DNA of 64,000 nucleotides. Origin: Castellaniella hirudinis. GTDB taxonomy: Bacteria > Pseudomonadota > Gammaproteobacteria > Burkholderiales > Burkholderiaceae_B. The notes under the pieces were generated by a model. That model did no database searches. It was not told the DNA's origin and saw nothing but the letters and a program-made list of their open reading frames with translations. The DNA lies in assembly GCF_042651965.1 (NCBI RefSeq), contig NZ_JBHSDY010000002.1, positions 248,001 to 312,000 on the forward strand, read 5' to 3'. Positions within the stretch are counted from its first letter, which is position 1, and every line of letters starts with the position of its first letter. This document shows positions 41,973 through 51,062 of this stretch, in pieces. Position numbers and translations under genes: made by a program.

Positions 41973-44241
41973 CGACCACGGTCAGCGCGGTCATGTTGAC
42001 GATCCGGCGCACGGTGGAGCTGGAGGTCAGGATGTGCACCGGCGCACTGGCGCCCAGCAGGAACGGGCCGACGGCCACATTGCCGCCCGCCGCCGTCTTG
42101 AGCAGGTTGTAGGCGATGTTGCCGGCATCCACGCTGGGGCAGACCAGCAGATTGGCCTCGCCGTGCAGCGTGGTGGACGGCAGGATGCGTTCGCGCAGCG
42201 CCGGATCCAGGGCGCAGTCGCCATGCATTTCGCCGTCGATCTCGAGACTGGGGTCGCGCTCACGCACCAGCGCCAGGGCCTGGCGCATTTTTTCGCCGGA
42301 GGACGAGCTGCCGGTGCCGAAATTGGAACGCGACAGCAGCGCGGCCTTGGGCACGATGTTGAGGCGGCGCATTTCTTCCGCCGCCATCAGGGTGATCTCG
42401 GCGATCTGTTCCGCATCGGGATTGTCGTTGACGTGCGTGTCCGCCAACGCCAGGGTGCGCTCTTCCAGGAGCAGGATGTTCATGGCCGCGTAGGTGCGGG
42501 CGCCGGGCTGCTGGCCCAGGACCTCGTCGATGAAGCGCAGGTGGTTGCCATAGGACCCCACCGTGCCGCAGATCATGCCGTCGGCGTCGCCCAGGCGCAC
42601 CATCATGGCGCCGATCAGGGTCAGGCGGCGGCGCATCTCGACCCGCGCCATTTCCTTGGTGATGCCGCGGCGGCACATCAGCTCCCAGTACGTGTTCCAG
42701 TACTGGTGGAAGCGTTCGTCGTGCTCGGGGTTGGTGACCTCGACATCGACCCCCAGGCGGATCCGCAGCCCGTATTTTTCGATCCGGTCGGCCAGCACGG
42801 CGGGCCGGCCGATGAGAATGGGCTTGGCCAGGCGTTCGTCCACCACGATCTGCACGGCGCGCAGCACGCGTTCGTCCTCGCCCTCGGCAAAGACGATGCG
42901 CGATTTGCCGCCTTCGCGGATCATGGCGCGCGCCGCCGAGAACAGCGGCTTCATGAAGGCGCCGGAGTGGTAGACGAACTGCTCGAGCTGGCCCGCGTAG
43001 CTTTCCAGGTCCACCAGGGGCCGGGTGGCGACGCCGTCTTCCATGGCGGCCTGCGCCACGGCGGGAGAGATGCGCGCGATCAAGCGCGGATCGAAAGGCT
43101 TGGGAATGAAGTAGCTGGGCCCGAAGGACACGTCGTACAGGCCGTAGGCGGCCGCCACGATGTCGTTCTGTTCTTCCCGGGCCAGTTTGCAGATCGCCAT
43201 GACGGCGGCTTTTTCCATGCCGCGCGTGATGGTGGTCGCCCCCACGTCCAGCGCCCCGCGGAAGATGTACGGGAAGCACAGCACGTTGTTGACCTGATTG
43301 GGGAAGTCGGACCGGCCGGTGGCGATCACGGCGTCGGGCCGCACCGCCAGCGCGTCGGCCGGCAGGATTTCAGGATTGGGGTTGGCCAGCGCCAGCACCA
43401 GCGGGCGCTCGGCCATTTTTTCGACCATATGGGGCTTGAGCACCCCGCCGGCCGACAGCCCCAGGAACACGTCGGCGTCGCCGATGATGTCATCCAGCGT
43501 GCGCGCGTCGGTCTTCTGGGCGAAGCGGGACTTCTTTTCGTCCATCAGGACGGTGCGGCCTTCGTAGACCACGCCTTCGATGTCGGACACCCAGATGTGC
43601 TCCAGCGGCAGGCCCATGTCCATCATCAGGTCCAGGCAGCCCAGGGCGGCCGCGCCGGCGCCGGACACCACGACCTTGACCTTGGAGACGTCCTTGCCCA
43701 CGACCTCCAGGCCGTTGATGAAGGCCGCGGTCACGCAGATGGCGGTGCCATGCTGGTCATCGTGGAAGACGGGGATGTTCATGCGCTCGCGCAGCTTCTG
43801 TTCGACGTAGAAGCATTCCGGCGCCTTGATGTCTTCGAGGTTGATGCCGCCGAAGGTGGGTTCCAGGCCGGCGATGATGTCCACCAGCTTGTCCGGGTCC
43901 TGCTCGTTGATCTCGATGTCGAAGACGTCCAGGCCGGAGAATTTCTTGAACAGCACGGCCTTGCCTTCCATCACCGGCTTGGATGCCAGGGGGCCGATAT
44001 TGCCCAGCCCCAGGACGGCGGTGCCGTTGGTGATGACGCCGACCAGATTGCCGCGCCCGGTATAGCGGAAGGCGTTATGGCTGTCGGCGACGATTTCCTC
44101 GCACGCGGCGGCGACCCCGGGCGAATAGGCCAACGCGAGGTCCCGCTGGTTGGAAAGCTGTTTGGTGGGGGTGACCGAGATTTTCCCGGGACGGCCGTGC
44201 TCGTGATATTCGAGCGCCGCGGCGCGCAAGGATTCGTCCAT
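41947..44241 (-). CDS. maeB: NADP-dependent malic enzyme with phosphotransacetylase-like domain
   Basis: 764-residue enzyme making pyruvate and CO2 from malate. The malic domain starts MDESLRAAALEYHEHGRPGK, with LALAYSPGVAAACEEI and FNDGTAVLGLGNIG-like TNGTAVLGLGNIGPLASKPV. The NAD-fold portion has VVVSGAGAAALGCLDLMMDM. From about residue 430 to the end the protein has the PTA-like domain (VFAEGEDERVLRAVQIVVDE), usually regulatory and without transacetylase activity in MaeB. Length is typical. The patatin gene overlaps its 3' end. Confidence 0.96.
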   Translation of the reverse strand: MDESLRAAALEYHEHGRPGKISVTPTKQLSNQRDLALAYSPGVAAACEEIVADSHNAFRYTGRGNLVGVITNGTAVLGLGNIGPLASKPVMEGKAVLFKKFSGLDVFDIEINEQDPDKLVDIIAGLEPTFGGINLEDIKAPECFYVEQKLRERMNIPVFHDDQHGTAICVTAAFINGLEVVGKDVSKVKVVVSGAGAAALGCLDLMMDMGLPLEHIWVSDIEGVVYEGRTVLMDEKKSRFAQKTDARTLDDIIGDADVFLGLSAGGVLKPHMVEKMAERPLVLALANPNPEILPADALAVRPDAVIATGRSDFPNQVNNVLCFPYIFRGALDVGATTITRGMEKAAVMAICKLAREEQNDIVAAAYGLYDVSFGPSYFIPKPFDPRLIARISPAVAQAAMEDGVATRPLVDLESYAGQLEQFVYHSGAFMKPLFSAARAMIREGGKSRIVFAEGEDERVLRAVQIVVDERLAKPILIGRPAVLADRIEKYGLRIRLGVDVEVTNPEHDERFHQYWNTYWELMCRRGITKEMARVEMRRRLTLIGAMMVRLGDADGMICGTVGSYGNHLRFIDEVLGQQPGARTYAAMNILLLEERTLALADTHVNDNPDAEQIAEITLMAAEEMRRLNIVPKAALLSRSNFGTGSSSSGEKMRQALALVRERDPSLEIDGEMHGDCALDPALRERILPSTTLHGEANLLVCPSVDAGNIAYNLLKTAAGGNVAVGPFLLGASAPVHILTSSSTVRRIVNMTALTVVDANKPRHA

Positions 44242-44391
44242 GGTAGAAGCAGCCTTGATACGTGAGGGTAATAAGCAGATGTGCTGCCAGCCATTCTAGC
44301 CGCTTGCGCAGGCCTGCGGTATGGCGCGGGCCGCATGCGGATCATATGGGGCGATGTACGCCCCGGGCGTGCGCACGGCGCGGGTCCGGGA

Positions 44392-45297
44392 TCAGAACCG
44401 CTGGCCCTGTTCCGGGAAGACGCCGTCGGGGTCGAACAGGGCGCGCACGGCCTGGTCCATGTCCCCTGCCGCCGCGTCGGTGCCCGGGCGGCGGCCATAG
44501 CGCAGTTCATAGGGGCGTTCAATCGGAAACCCGGCGCGTTCGTCGAACACCAGCCATTCGACCCAGCCCAGTTCGCCGCCGTGGCCCAGCAGCAGATGCG
44601 CCAGGTTGATGGTGCCGCCGGCCGCCGGCTGCAGCGCGTCCAGCCGGTAGCGCCCGTTCCACAGGCCATCGACCCGCAGCGCGTCGGACGCGGACACCGA
44701 GGCGAGTTCGAACAGCCGGGGGATCATGCCCTGGACGCGCAGATTGTCCAGCGGTTTGCGATTGTCCACCCCGAAAGCGCCGAGGTTGGCCTGGGTGCCG
44801 TCGGCCAGCAGCACCATCGCATGCGCCAGGCCGCTGGCGGCCGTGCCGCCGCCATCCCAGTCGCAACCGCGCCGGTCGGCCAGCCAGGCCGCCACCGTCA
44901 GATGCGGCGGCTGATCGCGAAACTGCGGCAGCCCGGCCTGTTCCAGTTCGCCGATCAGGCAGCCGGGCTGCACGAACCAGCGCGGATCGTCCGGCCCCAG
45001 GCGCTCGCAACGGGCCATTGCGGCCCCCGGCTCGACCCACAGCACGGGGCTGTCGTCCAGCCGGTCGGCCAGGGGGATGCCGTCCAGGGCCAGCGTGACG
45101 CCGTGCTCCACGCACAAGGAGCGGGCGTGATAAACGTCCTGCATATGCCCCGGCACCAGCCGGGCGCTGCCCGCTTCCGAGGCGAAGTCGTACACCGTGC
45201 CCTGCGCGACGCGGCGCAGGCGCGCCAGAAAAGTTTCCCAGGGGGATCGTTCCGTACGGCGGCCGACCAGAAAGGCGCGGCGCGAGGAAGACTGCAT
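44392..45297 (-). CDS. FAD-binding (PCMH-type) oxidoreductase-like protein
   Basis: 301-residue protein with the layout of a small FAD-linked oxidase domain (GlcE-like). The FAD region includes ARLVPGHMQDVYHARSLCVE, WVEPGAAMARCERLGPDD and CDWDGGGTAASGLAHAMVLL, the last resembling the PCMH GG(T/N) motif before a substrate-side stretch. The C-terminus PDGVFPEQGQRF is also GlcE-like (FDPxxxxNPG variant). A complete glycolate oxidase would need a GlcD partner, which is absent. Start at 45297. Divergent from the aminotransferase gene; substrate unknown. Confidence 0.75.
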   Translation of the reverse strand: MQSSSRRAFLVGRRTERSPWETFLARLRRVAQGTVYDFASEAGSARLVPGHMQDVYHARSLCVEHGVTLALDGIPLADRLDDSPVLWVEPGAAMARCERLGPDDPRWFVQPGCLIGELEQAGLPQFRDQPPHLTVAAWLADRRGCDWDGGGTAASGLAHAMVLLADGTQANLGAFGVDNRKPLDNLRVQGMIPRLFELASVSASDALRVDGLWNGRYRLDALQPAAGGTINLAHLLLGHGGELGWVEWLVFDERAGFPIERPYELRYGRRPGTDAAAGDMDQAVRALFDPDGVFPEQGQRF

Positions 45298-45364
45298 GGC
45301 GGGACTCCGAGGGCGAAGGTCTACAATCGGGCTTTCATTCCGAACAGCACTGCAGGGTTGCACG

Positions 45365-46528
45365 ATGGTCCGACTGGCCGACAGAACCGAACGCACGGCG
45401 CCATTTTACGCCGTGGAAGTCCTGAAACAGGCCCAGGCCCTCGCGGCCCAGGGGCGCGACATCATCAGTCTGGGCATTGGCGAGCCCGACTTCACCGCCC
45501 CCGCGCGCGTGCTGGAAACCCTGAACCGGGCGGCCGACGCAGGACTCAGCGGCTACACCGCGCCCGCCGGCATCCCGGCGCTGCGCGAAGCCATCGCCCA
45601 CTATTACGGCACCCATTTCGGCGCATCCGTGGACCCGGCCCGCGTCCTGATCACGTCAGGCGCCTCAGGCGCCCTGATGCTGGCGGCGATGGCCCTGATC
45701 GATCCGGGCGATGAAGTCCTGATGCCCGATCCGTCCTACCCCGCCAACCGCAATTTCATCACGGCCGCCGGCGGGATCACGCGCCTGGTGCCGACCACGG
45801 CGGCGCATCGCTATCAATTGAGTCCGGAAGACATCGCCGCCCACTGGGGACCGGCGACACGCGGCGTGCTGATCGCCTCGCCCAGCAATCCCACCGGCAC
45901 CTCGATGCCGCGCGAGGCCCTGCGCGACCTGATCGCCGCCGTGCGTGCGCGCGGCGGCTTCGTCATCCTGGACGAGATCTACCTGGGCCTGTATTACGAC
46001 GAGCCCCCGCGCAGCGGCCTGACGCTGGACGACGACCTGCTGGTCATCAACAGCTTCTCAAAATACTTTCACATGACGGGCTGGCGGCTGGGCTGGCTGA
46101 TCGCGCCCGAAGCCATGATGCCCGCCCTGGAACGGCTGGGCGCCAGCCTGGCGATCTGCGCCCCGGCGCTGGCCCAGCACGCGGCGCTCAGTTGCTTCGA
46201 ACCCGAGGTCATGCAGATCTACGAACACCGGCGGCTGTCGTTCAAGGAGCGACGCGATTTTCTGCTGCCCGCCTTCGAACGCCTGGGCCTGCGCGTGCCC
46301 GCCGCCCCGGACGGCGCCTTCTACATTTTTTCCGACATCCGCGAACTGGGGATGGACAGCACGGCATTCTGCCGCCGCCTGCTGGACGAAGCCGGGGTCG
46401 CCGCCGTGCCGGGACTGGACTTCGGCCAGGCCCACGCGCAGCATACCGTGCGCTTTTCCTACGCCACCGGCCTGGACCGCCTGAGCGAGGCCGTCGACCG
46501 GATGGCGGCGTTCCTGGGGCGCCGCTAG
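45365..46528 (+). CDS. Class I/II PLP-dependent aminotransferase
   Basis: 387-residue fold-type I aminotransferase of the aspartate/alanine type. ISLGIGEPDF, SGYTAPAGIPALREA, SPSNPTGTSM and the Schiff-base lysine in INSFSKYFHMTGWRLGW are all present; the C-terminal arginine is in VRFSYAT. The start at 45365 begins MVRLADRTERTAPFYAVEVL. The amino donor and acceptor cannot be told from sequence. Confidence 0.93.
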   Translation: MVRLADRTERTAPFYAVEVLKQAQALAAQGRDIISLGIGEPDFTAPARVLETLNRAADAGLSGYTAPAGIPALREAIAHYYGTHFGASVDPARVLITSGASGALMLAAMALIDPGDEVLMPDPSYPANRNFITAAGGITRLVPTTAAHRYQLSPEDIAAHWGPATRGVLIASPSNPTGTSMPREALRDLIAAVRARGGFVILDEIYLGLYYDEPPRSGLTLDDDLLVINSFSKYFHMTGWRLGWLIAPEAMMPALERLGASLAICAPALAQHAALSCFEPEVMQIYEHRRLSFKERRDFLLPAFERLGLRVPAAPDGAFYIFSDIRELGMDSTAFCRRLLDEAGVAAVPGLDFGQAHAQHTVRFSYATGLDRLSEAVDRMAAFLGRR

Positions 46529-46572
46529 CGCCACGCAACTTCTCGCCCGGCCGGCCCGGAACGCGGCCCCGC

Positions 46573-47478
46573 TCAGTCCTTGGGCGGCAGCCCCGAGGCC
46601 AGGGCGATGCGGCGGCGTTCCGCCAGCACCCGGGCGCCGTAGCCGCCGTCGCTGGGGCCGGTCGCGCCGACATAACAGGCCAGGCCGCCCTCGATGCCGC
46701 CCCGCCGGCGGATGCAATCCGCCAGGATCTGCGCCCCGACGCGCATGTTGACCACCGGATCAAAAACCGCCGCCGACCCGCCGCTGGGCCGCAGCTTGTC
46801 CCGGTGCACGCTGGTCATGACCTGCATCAGGCCCTGGGCGCCCACGGCGCTCTCGACGAACGGGTTGTAGCGCGACTCGATGGCGATCACGGCCAGCAGC
46901 AACTGCGGGTCCAGCTTCTGCTCGCGCCCGACCTCGAAGGCCGTGCGGATCAGGGCGCCCGCCACGCTATTGGCGATCCGGTATTTGCGCGCCAGGTAGC
47001 TGCGCAGCGCATGCGACTGGGATTGGGTCACGCCCTGGATCGGCTGATCGCGCAGGCTGGCCGCCAAGGCGCCGGCAAAGGTCGTGCGCCCGGGTTCGAT
47101 CGGAACCGCCGGGCCGGTCTGCGCCGTCTGTCCCGCCTGCCCGGACGGCTCTGCCGACCCCGCCTCCGTGCCGCCGGCGGCGGTGTCGGCGGTCGATGCC
47201 GCGCCCGGCTCCGGCGCCTGGGCCGTCGGCGGCAGCGCCCAATCCGACACCTCGCCCTCATCGTCCGAGGTATAGCCGGCGCCGTCCGCCTGGAACATCG
47301 TCAGGACGACCTCGTGCAACTGCTGCGACTGCTGGCGCATGGACGGCAGCACCAGGCTCAAGCCCAGCGTGGTGAGCACGGCCAGCCCCAGGTAGATGGC
47401 GCTGACGTGGACGAATTCGCCGACAGGCCGCAGCACGGCATGCACGCCGCGCCACAGATGTTCAGGCACGGAGCGCAT
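46573..47478 (-). CDS. Membrane-anchored lytic transglycosylase (SLT domain)
   Basis: 301-residue murein lytic transglycosylase. One N-terminal signal anchor (VSAIYLGLAVLTTLGLSLVL) is followed by a low-complexity Ala/Gly/Gln/Pro linker at about residues 75-130. The SLT domain has AVIAIESRYNPF (catalytic Glu) and GAQGLMQVMTSVH, and ends LACYVGATGPSDGGYG. The ATG at 47478 has a GGAGG site 6 nt upstream. The periplasmic enzyme cleaves peptidoglycan, leaving 1,6-anhydro ends. Divergent from ubiD. Confidence 0.9.
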   Translation of the reverse strand: MRSVPEHLWRGVHAVLRPVGEFVHVSAIYLGLAVLTTLGLSLVLPSMRQQSQQLHEVVLTMFQADGAGYTSDDEGEVSDWALPPTAQAPEPGAASTADTAAGGTEAGSAEPSGQAGQTAQTGPAVPIEPGRTTFAGALAASLRDQPIQGVTQSQSHALRSYLARKYRIANSVAGALIRTAFEVGREQKLDPQLLLAVIAIESRYNPFVESAVGAQGLMQVMTSVHRDKLRPSGGSAAVFDPVVNMRVGAQILADCIRRRGGIEGGLACYVGATGPSDGGYGARVLAERRRIALASGLPPKD

Positions 47479-47558
47479 GAGCACCTCCGGAAACCGCCTG
47501 GGCTGGGGGAGTGGTAATCTTGGGCACGACGCCACTGTAACCGATCAACGACACGACC

Positions 47559-49103
47559 GTGAAATATCGCGACCTCCGGGACTTCATCACCCAACTGGAA
47601 CGCCAGGGCCAGCTCAAGCGCATCGCGCACCCCGTTTCCACTGACCTGGAGATGACCGAAATCAGCGACCGGGTCCTGCGGGCCGCCGGCCCCGCCCTGC
47701 TGTTCGAACACCCGACCCACGCCGGCCGGGCCTGCGGCACCCCGGTGCTGACCAATCTGTTCGGCACGCCGCAACGCGTCGCCTGGGGCATGGGCGCCGA
47801 GGACGTCTCCGCCCTGCGCGAGACCGGCGAACTGCTGGCCTCGCTGCGCGAGCCCACGCCGCCCCAGGGGATGCGCGATGCGCTGTCCAAGGTTTCCATG
47901 CTGAAGGCTGCCCTGTGGGACATGAACCCCCGGCAACTGCGCAGCCCGCCCTGCCAGGAAGTGGTGATCGAGGCCGGGGACGTGGACCTGAACGCCCTGC
48001 CCCTGCAAAGCTGCTGGCCGGGTGATGTGGCCCCGCTGCTGACCTGGGGCCTGGTGATCACGCGCGGGCCGCGCGCGCGCCGCCAGAATCTGGGCATCTA
48101 CCGCCAGCAACTGATCGGCCGCAACAAGCTCATCATGCGCTGGCTGTCGCATCGCGGCGGCGCGCTGGATTTCCGCGACCACGCGCTGGCCCATCCCGGC
48201 GAGCCGTTCCCGATCGCCGTGGCGCTGGGCGCCGACCCCGCCACCACGCTGGCGGCCGTCACCCCCATCCCCGACAGCCTGTCGGAATACCAGTTTGCCG
48301 GCCTGCTGCGCGGTTCGCGCACCGAACTGGCGCCCGCGCTGGGCAGCGGCCTGTCGGTGCCGGCCCACGCCGAAATCATTCTCGAAGGCCACATCCTGCC
48401 GGCCTCCGACCCGCGCGCGCGCCGCCCCGAAGTGCCAGAAGGCGTCACCCCGCCGCCGGACACCGGCTACGAGATGGCGCTGGAAGGCCCTTACGGCGAC
48501 CACACCGGCTATTACAACGAACAGGACTGGTTCCCGGTCTTCACGGTGGAACGCATCACCCACCGGCGCAACCCCCTCTATCACAGCACCTATACCGGCA
48601 AGCCGCCCGACGAACCCGCCGTCCTGGGCGTGGCCCTGAACGAGGTCTTCGTGCCCCTGCTCAAGCGCCAGTTCCCGGAAATCGTCGACTTCCACCTGCC
48701 GCCCGAAGGCTGCAGCTACCGCCTGGCCGTGGTGTCGATCCGCAAGCAGTATCCGGGCCACGCCAAGCGCATCCTGTTCGGCCTGTGGAGCGTGCTGCGG
48801 CAGTTCATGTACACCAAGTTCATCGTGGTCGTGGACGAGGACATCGATCCCCGGCAATGGCCCGAGGTCATCTGGGCCATGACCACGCGCATGGACCCGG
48901 TGCGCGACACCCTGCTGGTGGACAACACCCCGATCGACTACCTGGACTTCGCCTCGCCCGTCTCGGGCCTGGGCGGCAAGATGGGGATGGACGCGACCAA
49001 TAAATGGCCGGGCGAAACCCAGCGCGAATGGGGCCGCCCGATCCAGATGACGACCGAGGTCAAGCAGCGGGTGGACGCGATGTGGGGAGATCTGGGGCTA
49101 TAG
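47559..49103 (+). CDS. ubiD: 4-hydroxy-3-polyprenylbenzoate decarboxylase
   Basis: 514-residue prenyl-FMN-dependent decarboxylase of ubiquinone synthesis. It starts at a GTG (47559): MKYRDLRDFITQLERQGQLK. Conserved pieces are LQSCWPGDVAPLLTWGLVIT, YRQQLIGRNKLIMRW, EGPYGDHTGYYN and VVDEDIDPRQWPEV, with the E(x)D-type active-site acids among them. The prenyl-FMN supplier (UbiX) is not in the window. Length is normal for UbiD. Confidence 0.95.
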   Translation: MKYRDLRDFITQLERQGQLKRIAHPVSTDLEMTEISDRVLRAAGPALLFEHPTHAGRACGTPVLTNLFGTPQRVAWGMGAEDVSALRETGELLASLREPTPPQGMRDALSKVSMLKAALWDMNPRQLRSPPCQEVVIEAGDVDLNALPLQSCWPGDVAPLLTWGLVITRGPRARRQNLGIYRQQLIGRNKLIMRWLSHRGGALDFRDHALAHPGEPFPIAVALGADPATTLAAVTPIPDSLSEYQFAGLLRGSRTELAPALGSGLSVPAHAEIILEGHILPASDPRARRPEVPEGVTPPPDTGYEMALEGPYGDHTGYYNEQDWFPVFTVERITHRRNPLYHSTYTGKPPDEPAVLGVALNEVFVPLLKRQFPEIVDFHLPPEGCSYRLAVVSIRKQYPGHAKRILFGLWSVLRQFMYTKFIVVVDEDIDPRQWPEVIWAMTTRMDPVRDTLLVDNTPIDYLDFASPVSGLGGKMGMDATNKWPGETQREWGRPIQMTTEVKQRVDAMWGDLGL

Positions 49104-49104
49104 C

Positions 49105-49464
49105 TCAGGCGTCGGTGTCGCAGTTCCGGCGCTTGCCGAGCCACACCAGACCGGCGATCAGCGCCGTCTTCAGGGCGATGCCGCGCCGCTGGCGGTTGGA
49201 TATCACCGAAGTCAACAAGGACAGCAGCACGGGATAGCGGCGCAGGGCCTGCAATCCGCCGCCCAGCCAGCCCAGGCCGAACGATCCCAGGCGGTCGCGC
49301 GCCTGGGCCGCCAGGGCCTCCGGCCGCAATTCGCCGGCCAGTTGGCAGGCGCTGCGCCGGACGGCCAGGCGTTCGTAGCCGGCACGCATGCGCAGCAGTT
49401 CGATCCGCATGCGGCGGTCCGCAGCCGTCGAAGACGCGGCGCGGTCCGCAGATGACGTCTTCAT
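49105..49464 (-). CDS. YqjK-like hypothetical protein
   Basis: 119-residue basic protein. The N-terminal half is helical and Arg-rich (RRMRIELLRMRAGYERLAVR); the C-terminal half has a short hydrophobic stretch (IALKTALIAGLVWLGKRR). It overlaps the end of the YqjE-like gene by 4 nt (ATGA) and is third in a yqjD-yqjE-yqjK-like set. Identity rests on position and general character only. Confidence 0.65.
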   Translation of the reverse strand: MKTSSADRAASSTAADRRMRIELLRMRAGYERLAVRRSACQLAGELRPEALAAQARDRLGSFGLGWLGGGLQALRRYPVLLSLLTSVISNRQRRGIALKTALIAGLVWLGKRRNCDTDA

Positions 49465-49889
49465 GGCTCGTCTCCCGGGATCGGATCGTCTGGCACGAGA
49501 CGCGCCGTGGGGCGGTCCTGAACACCATCACCCAGCGCCCGGGCGTCTTCACGCAGCACTTCGGCCGTCACGGAGAACGGGTCCGGGTCATGTTTCAGGC
49601 GATGGACCAGCCAGCCGGCCAGACCCGCGCCCGACACGGCATACAGCAGCGCCAGCAAGCCCAGGGCCAGGAAGCGGTATTCGGTCGGCCAGAAGGCCAG
49701 GGCCACAGCCAAGGTGGCCACCAGCAGCGCCAACAGAAAAAAGACGGCGGCGGCCAGCAGCGCCGCCAGGCGGCACAGCAGGCGGTCGCCGGCGTCCCGG
49801 GCCTCCAGGCCGAACAGTTCCAGGCGCGTGCCGGCCAGGGCCGCCAACTGAGCGGCCAGGTCGGAAAACGCGCGGCTGATCGGTCCCAT
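49461..49889 (-). CDS. YqjE/phage-holin-like membrane protein
   Basis: 142-residue protein with two hydrophobic helices in the middle (LLAAAVFFLLALLVATLAVA and FLALGLLALLYAVSGAGLA) between amphipathic ends, the layout of the YqjE/DUF1469 holin-like family. The start at 49889 gives MGPISRAFSDLAAQLAAL. It follows the YqjD-like gene by 16 nt and overlaps the YqjK-like gene by 4 nt. Function unproven; in E. coli the homologue partners the ribosome-binding YqjD. Confidence 0.8.
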   Translation of the reverse strand: MGPISRAFSDLAAQLAALAGTRLELFGLEARDAGDRLLCRLAALLAAAVFFLLALLVATLAVALAFWPTEYRFLALGLLALLYAVSGAGLAGWLVHRLKHDPDPFSVTAEVLREDARALGDGVQDRPTARLVPDDPIPGDEP

Positions 49890-49905
49890 GAGGCGTCCGA
49901 ACAGA

Positions 49906-50229
49906 TCAGCGGCGGGACAGCAACGCGCCCAGCAGCAGGCCGGCCACGCCGGCGATCCCGACTGCCTTCCAGGGATTGGCCTGGACGTACTCGTCGGTGT
50001 CATGAGCGACCTTGCGCCCTTGCTCCATCAGGCTGGCCTGGGTTTCGGACAGGGCCTCGCGGCCCTGGTCCAGCGCCTTCAAGGCCCGGGCGCGCAGATC
50101 GGCGGCCTTTTCTCCCGTCGCATCGGCGGCCTCGCGCAAGAGTTTTTCAGCCTGGTCCAGGCTGGACTTCAGGTCTTCAATCAAGGCATCTCCGGGGGAT
50201 TGCGTAGCGATTTGCTTGCGAGTGGCCAT
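49906..50229 (-). CDS. ElaB/YqjD/DUF883 family membrane-anchored protein
   Basis: 107-residue, strongly helical protein with a C-terminal membrane anchor (VGIAGVAGLLLGALLSRR), as in YqjD and ElaB, which tether ribosomes to the inner membrane in stationary phase. The helical region (SSLDQAEKLLREAADATGE) is coiled-coil-like. The ATG at 50229 has an AGGAGC ribosome site. First gene of the three-gene set. Confidence 0.88.
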   Translation of the reverse strand: MATRKQIATQSPGDALIEDLKSSLDQAEKLLREAADATGEKAADLRARALKALDQGREALSETQASLMEQGRKVAHDTDEYVQANPWKAVGIAGVAGLLLGALLSRR

Positions 50230-50359
50230 GAACAGCTCCTGTGTAAGACATGATGACACCCCATCCTACACGACACGGGAAAACCCTGATGTATCAAAAC
50301 ATGAATGTTCTGAGGCTAATCAAAGGCGACCCTGCTTCCGGCAACCGGCCCGGCCGCGC

Positions 50360-50998
50360 TCAGTCGGTCTTCTGCCGCGTGCCGAAAATACGGTCCCCGG
50401 CGTCGCCCAGGCCGGGAATGATGTAGCCGTTCTCGTTCAGGTGGTCGTCGATGGACGCGGTGTAGATATGCACGTCCGGGTGGGCGCGTTCGACGGCGGC
50501 GATGCCCTCGGGCGCAGCCACCAGCACCAAAGCGCGCACGGTGCGGGCGCCGGCCTGCTTGAGCATGTCGATGGCGGCCACCATGGACCCGCCCGTGGCG
50601 AGCATGGGATCGACGATCAAGGCCAGGCGCTGGTCCAGTTGGCCGACAAGCTTTTCCAGGTAGGGCTGGGCCTGCAGGGTTTCTTCATTGCGCGCGATGC
50701 CCACTGCGCTGACCTTGGCGCCCGGAATCAAGGTCAGCACACCGTCCAGCATGCCGATGCCGGCGCGCAGGATGGGCACCACGGTGACCTTTTTCCCGGC
50801 CAGCTTCTCGACGTCGATCTCACCCGCCCAGCCGGTGATGCGCGCAGGCTCCAGCGGCAGGTCCTTGGTGGCCTCGTAGGTCAGCAGCGCGCCGACCTCC
50901 TGGGCCATTTCACGGAAATTCTTGGTGCTGAGGTCCGCGCGCCGCATCAAGCCCAGCTTGTGACGGATCAGGGGGTGGCGGATTTCATGGATGGGCAT
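50360..50998 (-). CDS. upp: Uracil phosphoribosyltransferase
   Basis: 212-residue salvage enzyme making UMP from uracil and PRPP. PRPP-binding motif ALIVDPMLATGGSMVAAI and the uracil-site stretch GYIIPGLGDAGDRIFGT are intact. The N-terminus MPIHEIRHPLIRHKLGLMR is the standard start. It stands between the YqjD set and the catabolic cluster, all on the minus strand, with an independent role. Confidence 0.98.
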   Translation of the reverse strand: MPIHEIRHPLIRHKLGLMRRADLSTKNFREMAQEVGALLTYEATKDLPLEPARITGWAGEIDVEKLAGKKVTVVPILRAGIGMLDGVLTLIPGAKVSAVGIARNEETLQAQPYLEKLVGQLDQRLALIVDPMLATGGSMVAAIDMLKQAGARTVRALVLVAAPEGIAAVERAHPDVHIYTASIDDHLNENGYIIPGLGDAGDRIFGTRQKTD

Positions 50999-51062
50999 GG
51001 CGGCTCGATCGTCAGGGACAGGTTGCCCAGAGTGTAACTCGCCGCGACGTGGAGGCAGGACA